Of a stretch of DNA of 64,000 nucleotides, positions 27,801-35,923 are shown piece after piece. Below the pieces are notes generated by a model. It had not been told where the DNA came from, made no database searches, and saw only the letters and a program-made list of their open reading frames with translations. Numbering within the stretch: the first letter of the stretch is position 1; every line of letters begins with the position of its first letter. The stretch spans positions 310,001 to 374,000 of the forward strand of contig JACKOD010000005.1 in NCBI GenBank assembly GCA_024234505.1, written 5' to 3'. Both the position numbers and the translations under genes were made by a program. The stretch comes from Hahellaceae bacterium (GTDB taxonomy: Bacteria > Pseudomonadota > Gammaproteobacteria > Pseudomonadales > Oleiphilaceae).

Positions 27801-28829
27801 AATGCACAGCAGCTGGCTGGAAAAATACTATTTCCAACCGCTGATCTTCCGCTCGTTGTTGAGCTCGATCGTCTTGATTTGGACAAATACCTGGGACTAC
27901 CTTCGGCAGCGCAGAATACGGCACCAAACTCGTTAGTGCCAACGCGGTTCAGCCCGAGCGACTTGGTGGAAATGGATGTCTCGATTAACCATCTGAATGT
28001 GAAGGGAAGCGATCTCGGGCGTTGGTCTGCTTCTATTCGAAAAGAAGAAAATGGTATTTCGATTCAAGATATAAAAGGCGCCATCGCTTCAGAAGACGGA
28101 GTGGTAGCCAATCAGTTTGACGGGCATATTTCGTGGTTGGAAGAACCTTCAGGGCAACAAACTACCCTTTTAAGTGGTACCGCCGAAGGCAAGAATTTAG
28201 GTGATTTCAACCGGTTGTCAGGTAAAGCCGAGTCGATCAGAACCGAAAGTTATACCGCCAATATGGCGTTGGTCTGGGCCGGGGATCCTTTGTCGATGGC
28301 ACTTAAAAAGCTCTCCGGAACCGTTAGCCTGAAAACAGGGAAAGGCCTCGTGCCAGAAAGCAAAGAAGCAGCTGAGGCATTTAAGGTTTTCGGCGTCTTG
28401 AATGCGGATTCCATAACACGTCGATTGCAGTTGGATTTTTCCGATCTTTACGAAAAAGGTGTAAGTTTTGACCAGATTGAAGGAAAGGCCAGGCTCGAGC
28501 ACGGCACGTTGTTTTTGGAATCGCCATTAGCTATTCAGGGTACGACGATTGGCTTCAAATTTACCGGGAACGCCTATCTGGATGACGAGACGCTCGATAT
28601 GGATATGGTGGTGGTGTTGCCTCTCACCAAAAATCTGCCTTTGGCAGCCTTATTGCTCGGTGCACCACAGGTAGGGGGGGCACTATGGTTAATTGATAAA
28701 TTGATCGGTGAGCCACTAAGTCGCCTGACAAGCGCGACCTACCATCTGAGCGGTTCGATTAACAATCCTGAGCTCAAGTTAAAAAATGTGTTTGACCGAA
28801 GTAAGTCTAAAGCGCGTAAGGATAAATAG
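24837..28829 (+). CDS. yhdP: YhdP-family AsmA-like envelope lipid transporter
   Basis: A very large protein (about 1330 residues) with one N-terminal membrane helix (about 8-28) and a long periplasmic beta-rich body expected to form a groove bridging inner and outer membranes. In E. coli, YhdP, TamB and YdbH together move phospholipids to the outer membrane. The DUF3971 and AsmA2-like regions are recognised by length, the repeated beta pattern and the C-terminal LPLTKNLPLAALLLGAPQVGGAL block. GTG 24837 is chosen because GGAG at 24825-24828 gives 8-base spacing; TTG 24831 directly abuts the ribosome site. Confidence 0.92.
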   Translation: MQRVMLFLSNLIWKTAMVLLVTLALYVVIGRQLWPAVEAYRVELQDYLSALTGYRVRIGRLKGSWDGFDPQVVLQDVVLTQRDPATDTSASNDAVSVNSASALSVKQFFIQLSVVDSLISGKVQFKQVETRGLSLRLSQGDEGGWTLAGGRLPAKSEKSPPVSDLEALLAWVDQPSLQASDVDLYVSSRHGTEAQWRIPQAYMLFENGLLRASGELLVPGHEKPFLRFSVKGTDRIFSAGFSGKLWIEWLSGEFLDDFIDAYSWNGLSLTGVEAKGQAWLDFYGGRPVTVQGDIALDAVRWKNETGVIAPLEAVHAAFFWAGSEKNSRLQISDLRMRWNENEWRPTSVMFHSDANGYLIEGDHLNVSFLTSILSELKVFPSTAQTALQNYSPAGQINHWKLSIPSSDDAAVTQSSFQFDANFEQLSVHAVSGAPSAENLKGYLSLTNRQGKVLVDNDNVSLAFPNLYKSGWTFERAQLEVDWRVEDLETIIESKGIRLYWQDQAVVFGDFVTKLNGPSHEDTLLLKIAVSHAAATQASQLTPYHSVGEGLWTWLDTALTSGRVNDGFYLGYGSIEDNAPDNSFTSAMYFNVEDVELAFDPSWPAVQHFTGRVEIHDSHVEVAGPQAELAGMAIKNVDVQLPSEKGEGWLGISADITPTAENLHWWLASSPVSAATSKLDSQLRVDGSFSGEVKLNVPLFESEASPDYDIKLQMHDALVEHRSTGLTFEHVAGGLSVSSATGVSASNVSLRFLDRPATLVIKTLSEHQNGESNPVSGSDETLTQLTLETQMLVEDAQALAGLQGDYGLTGSFPVEAELRIYDSADRAQELHLRSSLQGMASSLPPPFRKDADEVWHLSGTTEVSEAGVVTRIALNDLIRADLQWSQQDFTGGRIYIGDRLSSIEQEGDPLPGVRIRGQFEDLESDPWIAFFANAPWLSGDILPDHAAFKALDVSIEASRLGFHDIEMNDVELQLFQQLDNNASRWALNANAQQLAGKILFPTADLPLVVELDRLDLDKYLGLPSAAQNTAPNSLVPTRFSPSDLVEMDVSINHLNVKGSDLGRWSASIRKEENGISIQDIKGAIASEDGVVANQFDGHISWLEEPSGQQTTLLSGTAEGKNLGDFNRLSGKAESIRTESYTANMALVWAGDPLSMALKKLSGTVSLKTGKGLVPESKEAAEAFKVFGVLNADSITRRLQLDFSDLYEKGVSFDQIEGKARLEHGTLFLESPLAIQGTTIGFKFTGNAYLDDETLDMDMVVVLPLTKNLPLAALLLGAPQVGGALWLIDKLIGEPLSRLTSATYHLSGSINNPELKLKNVFDRSKSKARKDK

Positions 28830-28873
28830 CGGGTCGGGAATGGCTGACGTTTTCAGCAATTTCTCTTTAGCAA

Positions 28874-28956
28874 GGGGTGTCCTCGCCCCGATGGTCGAGC
28901 CATGGTAGCCAACAGCGCCCCGAGGACGGAACGCCTACCGTCCTGCCTTTGTTGGC
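28874..28956. repeat. GC-rich structured intergenic element with competing inverted repeats
   Basis: Three pairings are possible: GTCCTCG (28879-28885) with CGAGGAC (28921-28927), AGGACGG (28923-28929) with CCGTCCT (28938-28944), and GCCAACA (28908-28914) with TGTTGGC (28950-28956). The first two share bases and exclude each other. It lies in the gap between yhdP and the nitrilase. No U-tract follows. It may be a REP-like element or an attenuator. Confidence 0.6.
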
Positions 28957-29007
28957 GAGGCTGTTAACGGGTTACAGGACAAAACGTCAACATACCCTAA
29001 GCTTAAC

Positions 29008-29046
29008 TGTCGAATAAAGATGTCGAATAAAGGGGTCGAATAAAGA
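29008..29046. repeat. Three tandem 13-bp repeats upstream of the nitrilase gene
   Basis: Units are TGTCGAATAAAGA, TGTCGAATAAAGG and GGTCGAATAAAGA at 29008, 29021 and 29034, with no spacer. They end 23 bases before the nitrilase ATG. Confidence 0.9.
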
Positions 29047-29069
29047 ATCATGTGAAAAGGTAAAGTGTG

Positions 29070-29906
29070 ATGAAAGTGGCAGCAATTCAAATGGTTAGTG
29101 GTGGTTCGGTTGATGACAACCTGCGGCAGGCGGCACAGCTATTAATTGAGGCCGCCAGGCAGGGTGCAAGAATGGCCGTGCTACCAGAGAACTTTGCAGT
29201 CTTTGATTCGACACAGCTGAGTGATGTCGGAAGCAACGAGCGTTCACCCGAAGGCCCAATCCGACGCTTTTTGGCAGAGCAGGCCAGGACACTGGAAATC
29301 TACATCGTTGCAGGTTCACTGCCCTGTGGCGCCCGCCCGGATAATACTGAGCTTCGGCATCGAACCAGAGCCAGTTGTTTTGCCTATTCTCCTCAAGGGT
29401 GTGAAATCGGTCGATATGACAAAATTCACCTGTTTGATGTATTAGTGGGTGATGCACATGGCCAATATCAGGAGTCGGCGGTTATTGAGCCCGGAGAATG
29501 TTTATCGACGATTGTCGTAGATGATCAAACGGTAGGGTTGTCTATTTGCTATGACCTTCGCTTTCCTGCAATGTACACCAGGCTAGCGTTAGCGGGAGCT
29601 TCAGTTATCTGCGTCCCTGCAGCGTTTACCTATCATACGGGTGAGGCGCACTGGGAAACATTGCTGCGAGCACGTGCTATCGAAAATCAGGTATATGTTA
29701 TTGCCCCTAATCAAGGGGGCGAGCATGCCGCGACGCGCAGAACCTGGGGGCATACAATGATTATTGATCCCTGGGGGCGGGTCATGGGGTGCCTGGAAGA
29801 AGGTGCAGGTGTGCTGGTGGTAGATTTGGATTTATCCCAGCCATCCAGACTCCGGCAGAAGATGCCTGTGATGGCCCATCGCCGGGATGTGGATGCGTTA
29901 CAATAA
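29070..29906 (+). CDS. Carbon-nitrogen hydrolase (Nit1/Nit2-like)
   Basis: A nitrilase-superfamily amidase of 278 residues. The catalytic Glu is Glu40 (LPENFAVFD), Lys lies in YDKIHLFD, and Cys in LSICYDLRFP. The SICYDLRFP context resembles Nit1-type enzymes that deaminate damaged glutathione or omega-amidases, so a metabolite-repair role is inferred. ATG 29070 is preceded by AAAGG; GTG 29067 is an equally close alternative. In related genomes this gene sits between yhdP and tldD; here it faces darP on the other strand with only 5 bases between stops. Confidence 0.9.
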   Translation: MKVAAIQMVSGGSVDDNLRQAAQLLIEAARQGARMAVLPENFAVFDSTQLSDVGSNERSPEGPIRRFLAEQARTLEIYIVAGSLPCGARPDNTELRHRTRASCFAYSPQGCEIGRYDKIHLFDVLVGDAHGQYQESAVIEPGECLSTIVVDDQTVGLSICYDLRFPAMYTRLALAGASVICVPAAFTYHTGEAHWETLLRARAIENQVYVIAPNQGGEHAATRRTWGHTMIIDPWGRVMGCLEEGAGVLVVDLDLSQPSRLRQKMPVMAHRRDVDALQ

Positions 29907-29911
29907 CCGTC

Positions 29912-30439
29912 TTAAATTTGCTGCTCCTGAATTTCTTTCAGAAACTTGAAGAGCTTTCTTGAGGCTCCCGTATTCTTCTCGTTTGCCGCGTCTTTCTTCG
30001 CATTCCTCACCAGTTGGCGAAAATGCTGAATGTCACTGACGGGGTGTTTTTCAATGTACTCCGCAATGACATCGTTATCGCCGCTTACTAGCCGGTCGCG
30101 CCATTTTTCCAGCACATGGAGTTGTTGGGCAAAGACTTTGCTGCTTGCGTCAAACAGATCGACGGCATGCCTGATAGCATCAGCATCCTCGTCTCGCATG
30201 AGTTTGCCAATATACTGTAGATGGCGACGCTGAGCTTCGTGCTGCGTAATACGAGTCGATTCTTCGACTGCCTTCTGCAGATATACCGACATCGGAATTT
30301 TGCTTAACTGATCCTTACGGAGTTGCAGTAAGCGTTTGCCGAGATCCTGCAATTCATGCATTTCTCGTTTAATGGCAGATTTACTTTTAGGTTCTTCTTC
30401 GTCGAAATCTTCGACAGGTTCAAAATAGTCAGACATCAT
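29912..30439 (-). CDS. darP: Ribosome-associated protein DarP (YjgA, DUF615)
   Basis: A 50S assembly-associated protein. About 175 residues: an acidic N-terminus (DFDEEEPKSKS), then an all-helical body with the family core KREMHELQDLGKRLLQLRKDQL and a C-terminal KLFKFLKEI helix. The start is set at the ATG-ATG pair (30439 and 30436); an upstream ATG at 30463 would add eight residues without a ribosome site. It lies downstream of mgtE on the minus strand, an unusual location away from tldD/pmbA. Confidence 0.92.
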   Translation of the reverse strand: MMSDYFEPVEDFDEEEPKSKSAIKREMHELQDLGKRLLQLRKDQLSKIPMSVYLQKAVEESTRITQHEAQRRHLQYIGKLMRDEDADAIRHAVDLFDASSKVFAQQLHVLEKWRDRLVSGDNDVIAEYIEKHPVSDIQHFRQLVRNAKKDAANEKNTGASRKLFKFLKEIQEQQI

Positions 30440-30538
30440 ATTCTTTCTGTAGGAAATGGACATTTAAAAAGTTAGCAGGCGAGCGCTTGTCCGATAACGC
30501 GAAAGCCTGGGTATGGGCGGGTTGGCTAACATATACAT

Positions 30539-31900
30539 TTAACCGTAAATTATAGTGGCCAGGCCCAGGAAGGCCATAAATCCAACCACATCGGTTACGG
30601 TGGTTAATATGACGCCGCCTGCAAGCGCAGGATCGATCTTGCGCTTCTTTAGCAATACCGGTAACAGCGTACCACTGATCGCAGCGACGATCAGATTGAT
30701 GATGAGTGCAACGCCGATCAATAAGCCAATGGTCACTTCATTAAACCAAAGCATTGCGGCAACGGCGACAACGACCGACCAGAGCAGTCCGTTAAGCAGG
30801 CCCACCATAAACTCTCGATTTAATAACCACTGCAGGTTGGAGCTACTGATTTGCCCTATGGCCATGCCTCTGATTACGAGCGTCAAGGCCTGGCTTCCCG
30901 CAATGCCTCCCATACTCGCAACGATGGGCATCAGAACGGCCAGCGCAACTACTTTTTCAATGGTTTCTTCAAACAAACCGATCACGGCAGAGGCTATAAA
31001 TGCAGTGATCAGGTTGATTCCCAGCCAGACGGCACGGCGCTTGGTGGTTTTAATCAGTGGAGAAAAGGTATCTTCCTCCTCGTCCAGACCCGCCATGCTC
31101 ATGAGTGAGTGGTCGGCATCTTCACGAATGACATCGACAACGTCGTCGATCGTGATCCGCCCGAGAAGCTTACCCTTGGTATCGATGACAGGGGCAGATA
31201 CCAGACTGTGGCGTTCGAACAGACTGGCGACTTCGGTATCGGGCATGGCCACGGGAATGGTAACGGCATCAGTATCCATCACCTCTCGCACCGTGGCGTT
31301 AAGATTGGATACCAACATTTTGGTCAGGGGCAGAACACCGATAAATTCATCTCGTCGATTAACGACCAAAAGACTATCCGTCATTTCCGGCAGCTCTTTA
31401 TGCCTGCGTAAATAACGCAGAACCACATCCATACTGATGTCAGGACGAATGGTAATGGTATCGGTGTTCATCAGACCGCCCGCGGTATCTTCGCGGTAAG
31501 CCAGAACTTCCTCTACCCGTAGCCTGTCCTGTGAGTCCATGGACTCGAGTACTTCCTGGATGACCGTGTCAGGAAGTTGCTGCAGCAGGTCAGCCAGGTC
31601 GTCTGTTTCGAAGTCTTCGGTGACACTCAGAAACTCCTGCGCGTTCAAGCGGCTGACGAAGGTAGCCTGTATGTCATCGCTTAAATAGCTGAGTACTTCA
31701 CCTTCCAGCTCATCATCTACCAGCTGCCAAAGAATATCCCGTTCTTTAGGAGGGGACGACTCCAGCAAGTGGGCAATGTCGCCAGGGCTCAGGCCGCCAT
31801 TCAGAATACGCGATACCTGCTGCAAGGCACCGCTTTCGAGTGCCTTGTTCAGGTGGCGTAATTTCTGCCCTGCGCGGGTGCTTTCCAGTGCTTGCGACAT
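30539..31900 (-). CDS. mgtE: Magnesium transporter MgtE
   Basis: A Mg2+ channel/transporter of the inner membrane, 453 residues. Domain order: helical MgtE N domain (about 30-130, with DIQATFVSRL), two CBS domains (about 135-255), a connecting helix, then five membrane helices (about 285-450). Mg2+ binding between the CBS and N domains normally closes the pore. The pore region contains PIVASMGGIAGSQ, the family signature. It follows npr by 21 bases, at the end of the rpoN-hpf-ptsN-rapZ-npr run. Confidence 0.96.
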   Translation of the reverse strand: MSQALESTRAGQKLRHLNKALESGALQQVSRILNGGLSPGDIAHLLESSPPKERDILWQLVDDELEGEVLSYLSDDIQATFVSRLNAQEFLSVTEDFETDDLADLLQQLPDTVIQEVLESMDSQDRLRVEEVLAYREDTAGGLMNTDTITIRPDISMDVVLRYLRRHKELPEMTDSLLVVNRRDEFIGVLPLTKMLVSNLNATVREVMDTDAVTIPVAMPDTEVASLFERHSLVSAPVIDTKGKLLGRITIDDVVDVIREDADHSLMSMAGLDEEEDTFSPLIKTTKRRAVWLGINLITAFIASAVIGLFEETIEKVVALAVLMPIVASMGGIAGSQALTLVIRGMAIGQISSSNLQWLLNREFMVGLLNGLLWSVVVAVAAMLWFNEVTIGLLIGVALIINLIVAAISGTLLPVLLKKRKIDPALAGGVILTTVTDVVGFMAFLGLATIIYG

Positions 31901-31921
31901 TAAATGCCTTCCAAAGGGAGA

Positions 31922-32191
31922 TTATTCTTCTTCGCCAAAACGATCGGCGATTAATAACTTGATGGCTTCCATGGCTTCCTGCTCATCATTGCCATCAATA
32001 ATCAAATCGATTTCGGTGCCTTTGCTGGCGGCAAGCATCATAACCGACATAATGCTTTTGCCATCTACTTCGCGTTTATCCTTTGCGATTTTAATGACAC
32101 TTTCGAAACGACCCGCTAAGCCTACCAATTTGGCAGCGGCCCGGGCATGAAGACCCAGCTTGTTTACAATTAAAACGCTGTCTTTCGTCAT
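31922..32191 (-). CDS. npr: Nitrogen-PTS phosphocarrier NPr (HPr family)
   Basis: An 89-residue HPr-like protein that relays phosphate from EI-Ntr to PtsN. The phospho-His is His15 in LGLHARAAAKL. KSIMSVMML covers the regulatory-Ser region of HPr proteins. ATG 32191 is used since the upstream extension overlaps rapZ and is not HPr-like. It is 19 bases downstream of rapZ. The EI-Ntr gene ptsP is not in the window. Confidence 0.95.
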   Translation of the reverse strand: MTKDSVLIVNKLGLHARAAAKLVGLAGRFESVIKIAKDKREVDGKSIMSVMMLAASKGTEIDLIIDGNDEQEAMEAIKLLIADRFGEEE

Positions 32192-32210
32192 AGTGATCGT
32201 AAATGATGAA

Positions 32211-33092
32211 TTAATGGGATGGTTCAGATTGTGCCACGCCGAGTTCTTTGTGGCGAATTTGCACGTTAGCCAGTTTTTGGCTGAAATATTTCCATAGCGA
32301 ATGGGCGATGTAAACAGAGCGGTGTTGTCCGCCTGTACAGCCAATACCGACCGTAAGATAGCTGCGATTTGAGTCGGAAAATCGAGGTAGCCACTGTTCC
32401 AGAAAGGTGGTGATATCCTGCATCATTTTAAGCGTATCGGGTTGCTTTTCCAGAAAATCAATCACCGGCTGATCCAGTCCGGTAAAGCCTCGCAGTGCGG
32501 GATCCCAAAAGGGATTGGGTAAACAACGGACATCGAAAACAAAATCAGCATCAATCGGCACGCCATGCTTAAATCCAAAACTCTGGAACAGCATCGCCAT
32601 ATCCTGTCCTTTACGGCCGGCAACCCGTTCCTTAATCAGATCACGTAACTGGTACATCGTCAGTGCACTGGTGTCTATCACCAGATCAGCACGGCTCGCA
32701 ATGGGTTCCAGCAGATCTTTTTCAGCCGCGATCGCTTCCTGAAGCGACACCGAGTTATCACTGAGCGGGTGTTTGCGTCGCGTGGCGTGGAAACGCTTGA
32801 GCAAAGTTTGGTTTAGTGCATCCAGATAAATGACGTCGAGTTCGACTGCGAGATGTCTTAGATTGTCGTAAATTTGCGCAAATTTGCCGATACCGCTGGC
32901 CAGATTTCTTGCATCAATACTGACGGCAATTTTTTCCAGTCGACGTTCGTGTGTGCAAATCGCTTCCGCAGATAGCGGCATTAATAGACCAATGGGAAGG
33001 TTGTCTATGCAGTAAAAGCCGAGATCTTCCAGAACGTGAAGGGCGGTACTTTTTCCTGAGCCAGAGCGGCCACTAACAATGATCAGCTTCAT
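32211..33092 (-). CDS. rapZ: RNase adapter protein RapZ
   Basis: An RNA-binding adapter that in enterics senses glucosamine-6-phosphate and directs RNase E to GlmZ; outside enterics it is a P-loop nucleotide-binding protein of the same fold. 293 residues. Walker A is GRSGSGKS (8-15). The C-terminal domain has GCTGGQHRSVYIA, thought to form the metabolite pocket. It lies between ptsN and npr, the standard place. Confidence 0.95.
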   Translation of the reverse strand: MKLIIVSGRSGSGKSTALHVLEDLGFYCIDNLPIGLLMPLSAEAICTHERRLEKIAVSIDARNLASGIGKFAQIYDNLRHLAVELDVIYLDALNQTLLKRFHATRRKHPLSDNSVSLQEAIAAEKDLLEPIASRADLVIDTSALTMYQLRDLIKERVAGRKGQDMAMLFQSFGFKHGVPIDADFVFDVRCLPNPFWDPALRGFTGLDQPVIDFLEKQPDTLKMMQDITTFLEQWLPRFSDSNRSYLTVGIGCTGGQHRSVYIAHSLWKYFSQKLANVQIRHKELGVAQSEPSH

Positions 33093-33177
33093 AGGATTCT
33101 GCTCAGTCTGAAAGATTTTGTGCCATACAGGTCAACTACGGCGCATGAACGCTAACAATTTGAGCAGAATACCGTTT

Positions 33178-33654
33178 TTAGTTCAGAATGTCTGCACCTG
33201 TCATTGCCTGATAAAGCGCTTCCTGGCTTTTACATGCTCTTAACCGATTACAGAAAGACGCTTCATTAAACCTTTCTGCCAATTGGCTGAGTAACTCCAG
33301 GTGCTCGCCTGTCGCTTCTTGAGGGACAATCAAAGCAAATAATAAATCAACAGGTTCATTATCGATGGCATCAAATGGAATGGGTTCTGACAAGGTCAGC
33401 AACACACCGATCACTTTGTGGCAATTTTCCAATCGGCAATGGGGAATGGCGATGCCTTGTCCAATTCCTGTACTGCCGAGCCGTTCACGATTAAGCAGAC
33501 TGTTATACAGGCTGGTTTCATCAAGATCAGGAAATTCACTCGTCACATAGTGAGCGATTTGTTCGAGAACTTTCTTTTTGCTGCTCCCGGGCACACAGCA
33601 AAGTGTGAGCCCGGGTGTCAGTATGGATTCTATTGTTGGAGATGTTTCACTCAT
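33178..33654 (-). CDS. ptsN: Nitrogen-PTS EIIA component PtsN
   Basis: A regulatory phospho-protein (EIIA-Ntr) whose phosphorylation state tunes K+ uptake and stress responses. 158 residues. The phospho-His is His72 in GIAIPHCRL, and LLFALIVPQEATGEHLELLSQLA is the family core. ATG 33654 is preferred; GTG 33690 would overlap the end of hpf. Neither has a good ribosome site, which suggests translation coupled to hpf, 19 bases upstream. Confidence 0.95.
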   Translation of the reverse strand: MSETSPTIESILTPGLTLCCVPGSSKKKVLEQIAHYVTSEFPDLDETSLYNSLLNRERLGSTGIGQGIAIPHCRLENCHKVIGVLLTLSEPIPFDAIDNEPVDLLFALIVPQEATGEHLELLSQLAERFNEASFCNRLRACKSQEALYQAMTGADILN

Positions 33655-33673
33655 TGGGATTTCGTTGACTTTA

Positions 33674-33982
33674 TTATCTGGCGGAAGCACCGTGCATGCG
33701 ATCTACATGCTTTTCCTTGTGCTTAAGAATTTGTCGGTCAAGTTTATCTATCAGTAAGTCGATGGCGGCGTACATATCCGGTTCTTCTGCTGTCGCATGA
33801 AGATCTGCACCGCTAATGTGCAGTGTGGCTTCGGCTTTTTGTCTCTGCTTTTCAACTGAAAGGGTGACTTGAACATTGCTGATATGATCGAAATGACGTT
33901 CAAGTTTTTGCAACTTGCTGCTCACATAATCCTTAAGTGCTTCGGTGAGATCTACGTGATGTCCAGTAATGTTTAGTTGCAT
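33674..33982 (-). CDS. hpf: Ribosome hibernation-promoting factor, short form
   Basis: A 102-residue protein that binds the 30S decoding centre and promotes 100S dimers in stationary phase. The beta-alpha-beta-beta-beta-alpha fold is suggested by MQLNITGHHVDLTEAL, VQVTLSVEKQRQKAEATL and MYAAIDLLIDKLDRQI. It lacks the C-terminal dimerisation domain of long HPF. It lies directly between rpoN and ptsN, its conserved location. Confidence 0.95.
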   Translation of the reverse strand: MQLNITGHHVDLTEALKDYVSSKLQKLERHFDHISNVQVTLSVEKQRQKAEATLHISGADLHATAEEPDMYAAIDLLIDKLDRQILKHKEKHVDRMHGASAR

Positions 33983-34204
33983 AAGTAGCTCCTGATTTCA
34001 GGTTGTTATTATCCTCTGATCCGGCTCTGTATGCCAGAGTGGCCGAGAATTTCCGCGTTAAACTGATTTTATTATCCAAGTATCTATGGGTTATTGATCC
34101 AAGTACTCTATTTGTCTGTTTATTTTGTTGTTTGAACTTAATTTGCTGTTGATCGTTATATTGTTGTTGAAACCAGCGATTGTGGAAAATTCGAATGCCT
34201 GGTT

Positions 34205-35764
34205 TTAAACAAGCCGCTTTCGCTCGTTCGAGGGAGGTATCAGCATTGCCTCCCGATATTTTGCGATGGTTCTCCTTGCAACCTGTATTCCCTGATCTGC
34301 CAGGATGGTCGCAATCTTGCTATCGCTCAGCGGCTTTTTAGGCGATTCTGCCGCAACCAGCTTTTTGATGATCGCACGAATTGCCGTGGAAGAACACTCT
34401 CCACCTGCATCGGTACTGACATGGCTGGAGAAAAAATACTTAAGTTCAAATATGCCTCTGGGAGTATGCATATATTTCTGAGTTGTGACTCGCGAAATGG
34501 TGGATTCATGCATTTCTACCGCTTGAGCAATATCCGAAAGCACCATCGGTTTCATCGCCTCGTCACCGTAGTCAAGAAAACCTTGTTGGTGCTCGACAAT
34601 TTTTGAGGCTACCTTCAACAGTGTTTCGTTCCGGCTTTGAAGGCTTTTAATGAACCACTTGGCTTCCTGAAGCTGATCCTTTATGAACGTGTTGTCTGCG
34701 CTACTGTCAGCCCGCTTTACCAGCGAAGCATAACCGGAATTGACTCGAATCCTGGGAGCAATTTCCGGGTTGAGTTCCACTTTCCAGCGTCCCTGTTCCT
34801 TTTTTACGATGACATCCGGAATAATGTATTCAGGCTGATTGCTGCTGATCGCTTCACCCGGTCTGGGGTTCAATGTCTGAATCAGTTGAATGACTTCTTT
34901 TAAATCTTCTTCTTTCAGGCGGCTACGACGCATCAGTTGTGCGTAGTCCCGGTTGCCGAGCAGAGAGAGGTAGTGATCAACGACCAGTTTTGCCTGTGGC
35001 AGCCAGGGGGTGCCTTTGGGCATCTGGTTGAGCTGAATGGCAAGACACTCCTGTAAGCTTCTTGCTGCGACGCCGGGAGGATCGAAGTGCTGGACGCGGC
35101 GCAATACGGCAGCCACTTCGTCCAGATCGACGTCTTCGCTAAAGCTTTCCTTAACGCCTTCGTGTAATTCTTCAAGCGTCAGTGTTAAATAACCCGCGTT
35201 ATCGACTGAATCGATTATTGAAAGCGCAATATAGTGATCTGTGTCGCTCATGGGAGTCAGGTTTAACTGCCAAAGCAGATGATCCTGTAACGATTCGCCC
35301 ACTGAATTGCGTGATTCAAAGTCTGAGTCATCCTCAGAGGCAGAGCCGCTGCTATTGCTTTGGTAAATGTCATCCCATGCGGTATCTACAGGCAAATCAT
35401 TGGGGATGGCATCTGCCCAGTTGTCGAGCGGTTGATCTGAATCGCCACCCAGGCTGTCCTGGTGGAGATCGGAAGGCTCTGTTGCGCGATCAAAACTGGT
35501 ATCTCCGGATTTGTCATCAAGGCCTTTGTGATTATCCGACTCATAATGACTCTCGTCCGAGAAATGACTGTCGTCGCCAGTTCCAGAGCGATCATCGCTG
35601 CCATCTTCTACGAGTTCCAGTAAGGGGTTGGACTCCAGTGCTTCCTGTATTTCCTGTTGCAGGTCCAGCGTGGAAAGCTGAAGAAGTCTGATCGCCTGCT
35701 GCAACTGTGGAGTCATCGTCAGCTGCTGACCCAGTTTGAGCTGAAGTGACGCCTTCATGACCAT
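34205..35764 (-). CDS. rpoN: RNA polymerase sigma-54 factor RpoN
   Basis: The alternative sigma factor for enhancer-dependent promoters. 519 residues. Region I is Gln/Leu-rich (LKLGQQLTMTPQLQQAIRLLQLS), region II is acidic and Ser/Asp-rich (about 50-155), followed by the core-binding domain, a helix-turn-helix, and the C-terminal RpoN box ARRTIAKYRE. ATG 35764 is used; another ATG two codons on is possible. It follows lptB by about 160 bases and leads the hpf-ptsN-rapZ-npr group. Confidence 0.97.
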   Translation of the reverse strand: MVMKASLQLKLGQQLTMTPQLQQAIRLLQLSTLDLQQEIQEALESNPLLELVEDGSDDRSGTGDDSHFSDESHYESDNHKGLDDKSGDTSFDRATEPSDLHQDSLGGDSDQPLDNWADAIPNDLPVDTAWDDIYQSNSSGSASEDDSDFESRNSVGESLQDHLLWQLNLTPMSDTDHYIALSIIDSVDNAGYLTLTLEELHEGVKESFSEDVDLDEVAAVLRRVQHFDPPGVAARSLQECLAIQLNQMPKGTPWLPQAKLVVDHYLSLLGNRDYAQLMRRSRLKEEDLKEVIQLIQTLNPRPGEAISSNQPEYIIPDVIVKKEQGRWKVELNPEIAPRIRVNSGYASLVKRADSSADNTFIKDQLQEAKWFIKSLQSRNETLLKVASKIVEHQQGFLDYGDEAMKPMVLSDIAQAVEMHESTISRVTTQKYMHTPRGIFELKYFFSSHVSTDAGGECSSTAIRAIIKKLVAAESPKKPLSDSKIATILADQGIQVARRTIAKYREAMLIPPSNERKRLV

Positions 35765-35923
35765 CGACGAGATACCACCTGATTCTGTTTAATGTGCATC
35801 ATTGATCAACATACTGCCTTGGTTTACGTGAAGAAAACTGAGCGACTCTATTTAGTTTAGCCTGCGAATTTAAATTACCCTGTAATTTTGTGTCTACCTG
35901 ATTCCTGCCTCCAGGAAATAGCG

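Noticed and set aside
30555..31415. 286-residue frame antisense to mgtE
   Set aside because: Ser/Thr/Met-rich composition typical of a reverse-strand shadow; mgtE on the other strand is unambiguous.
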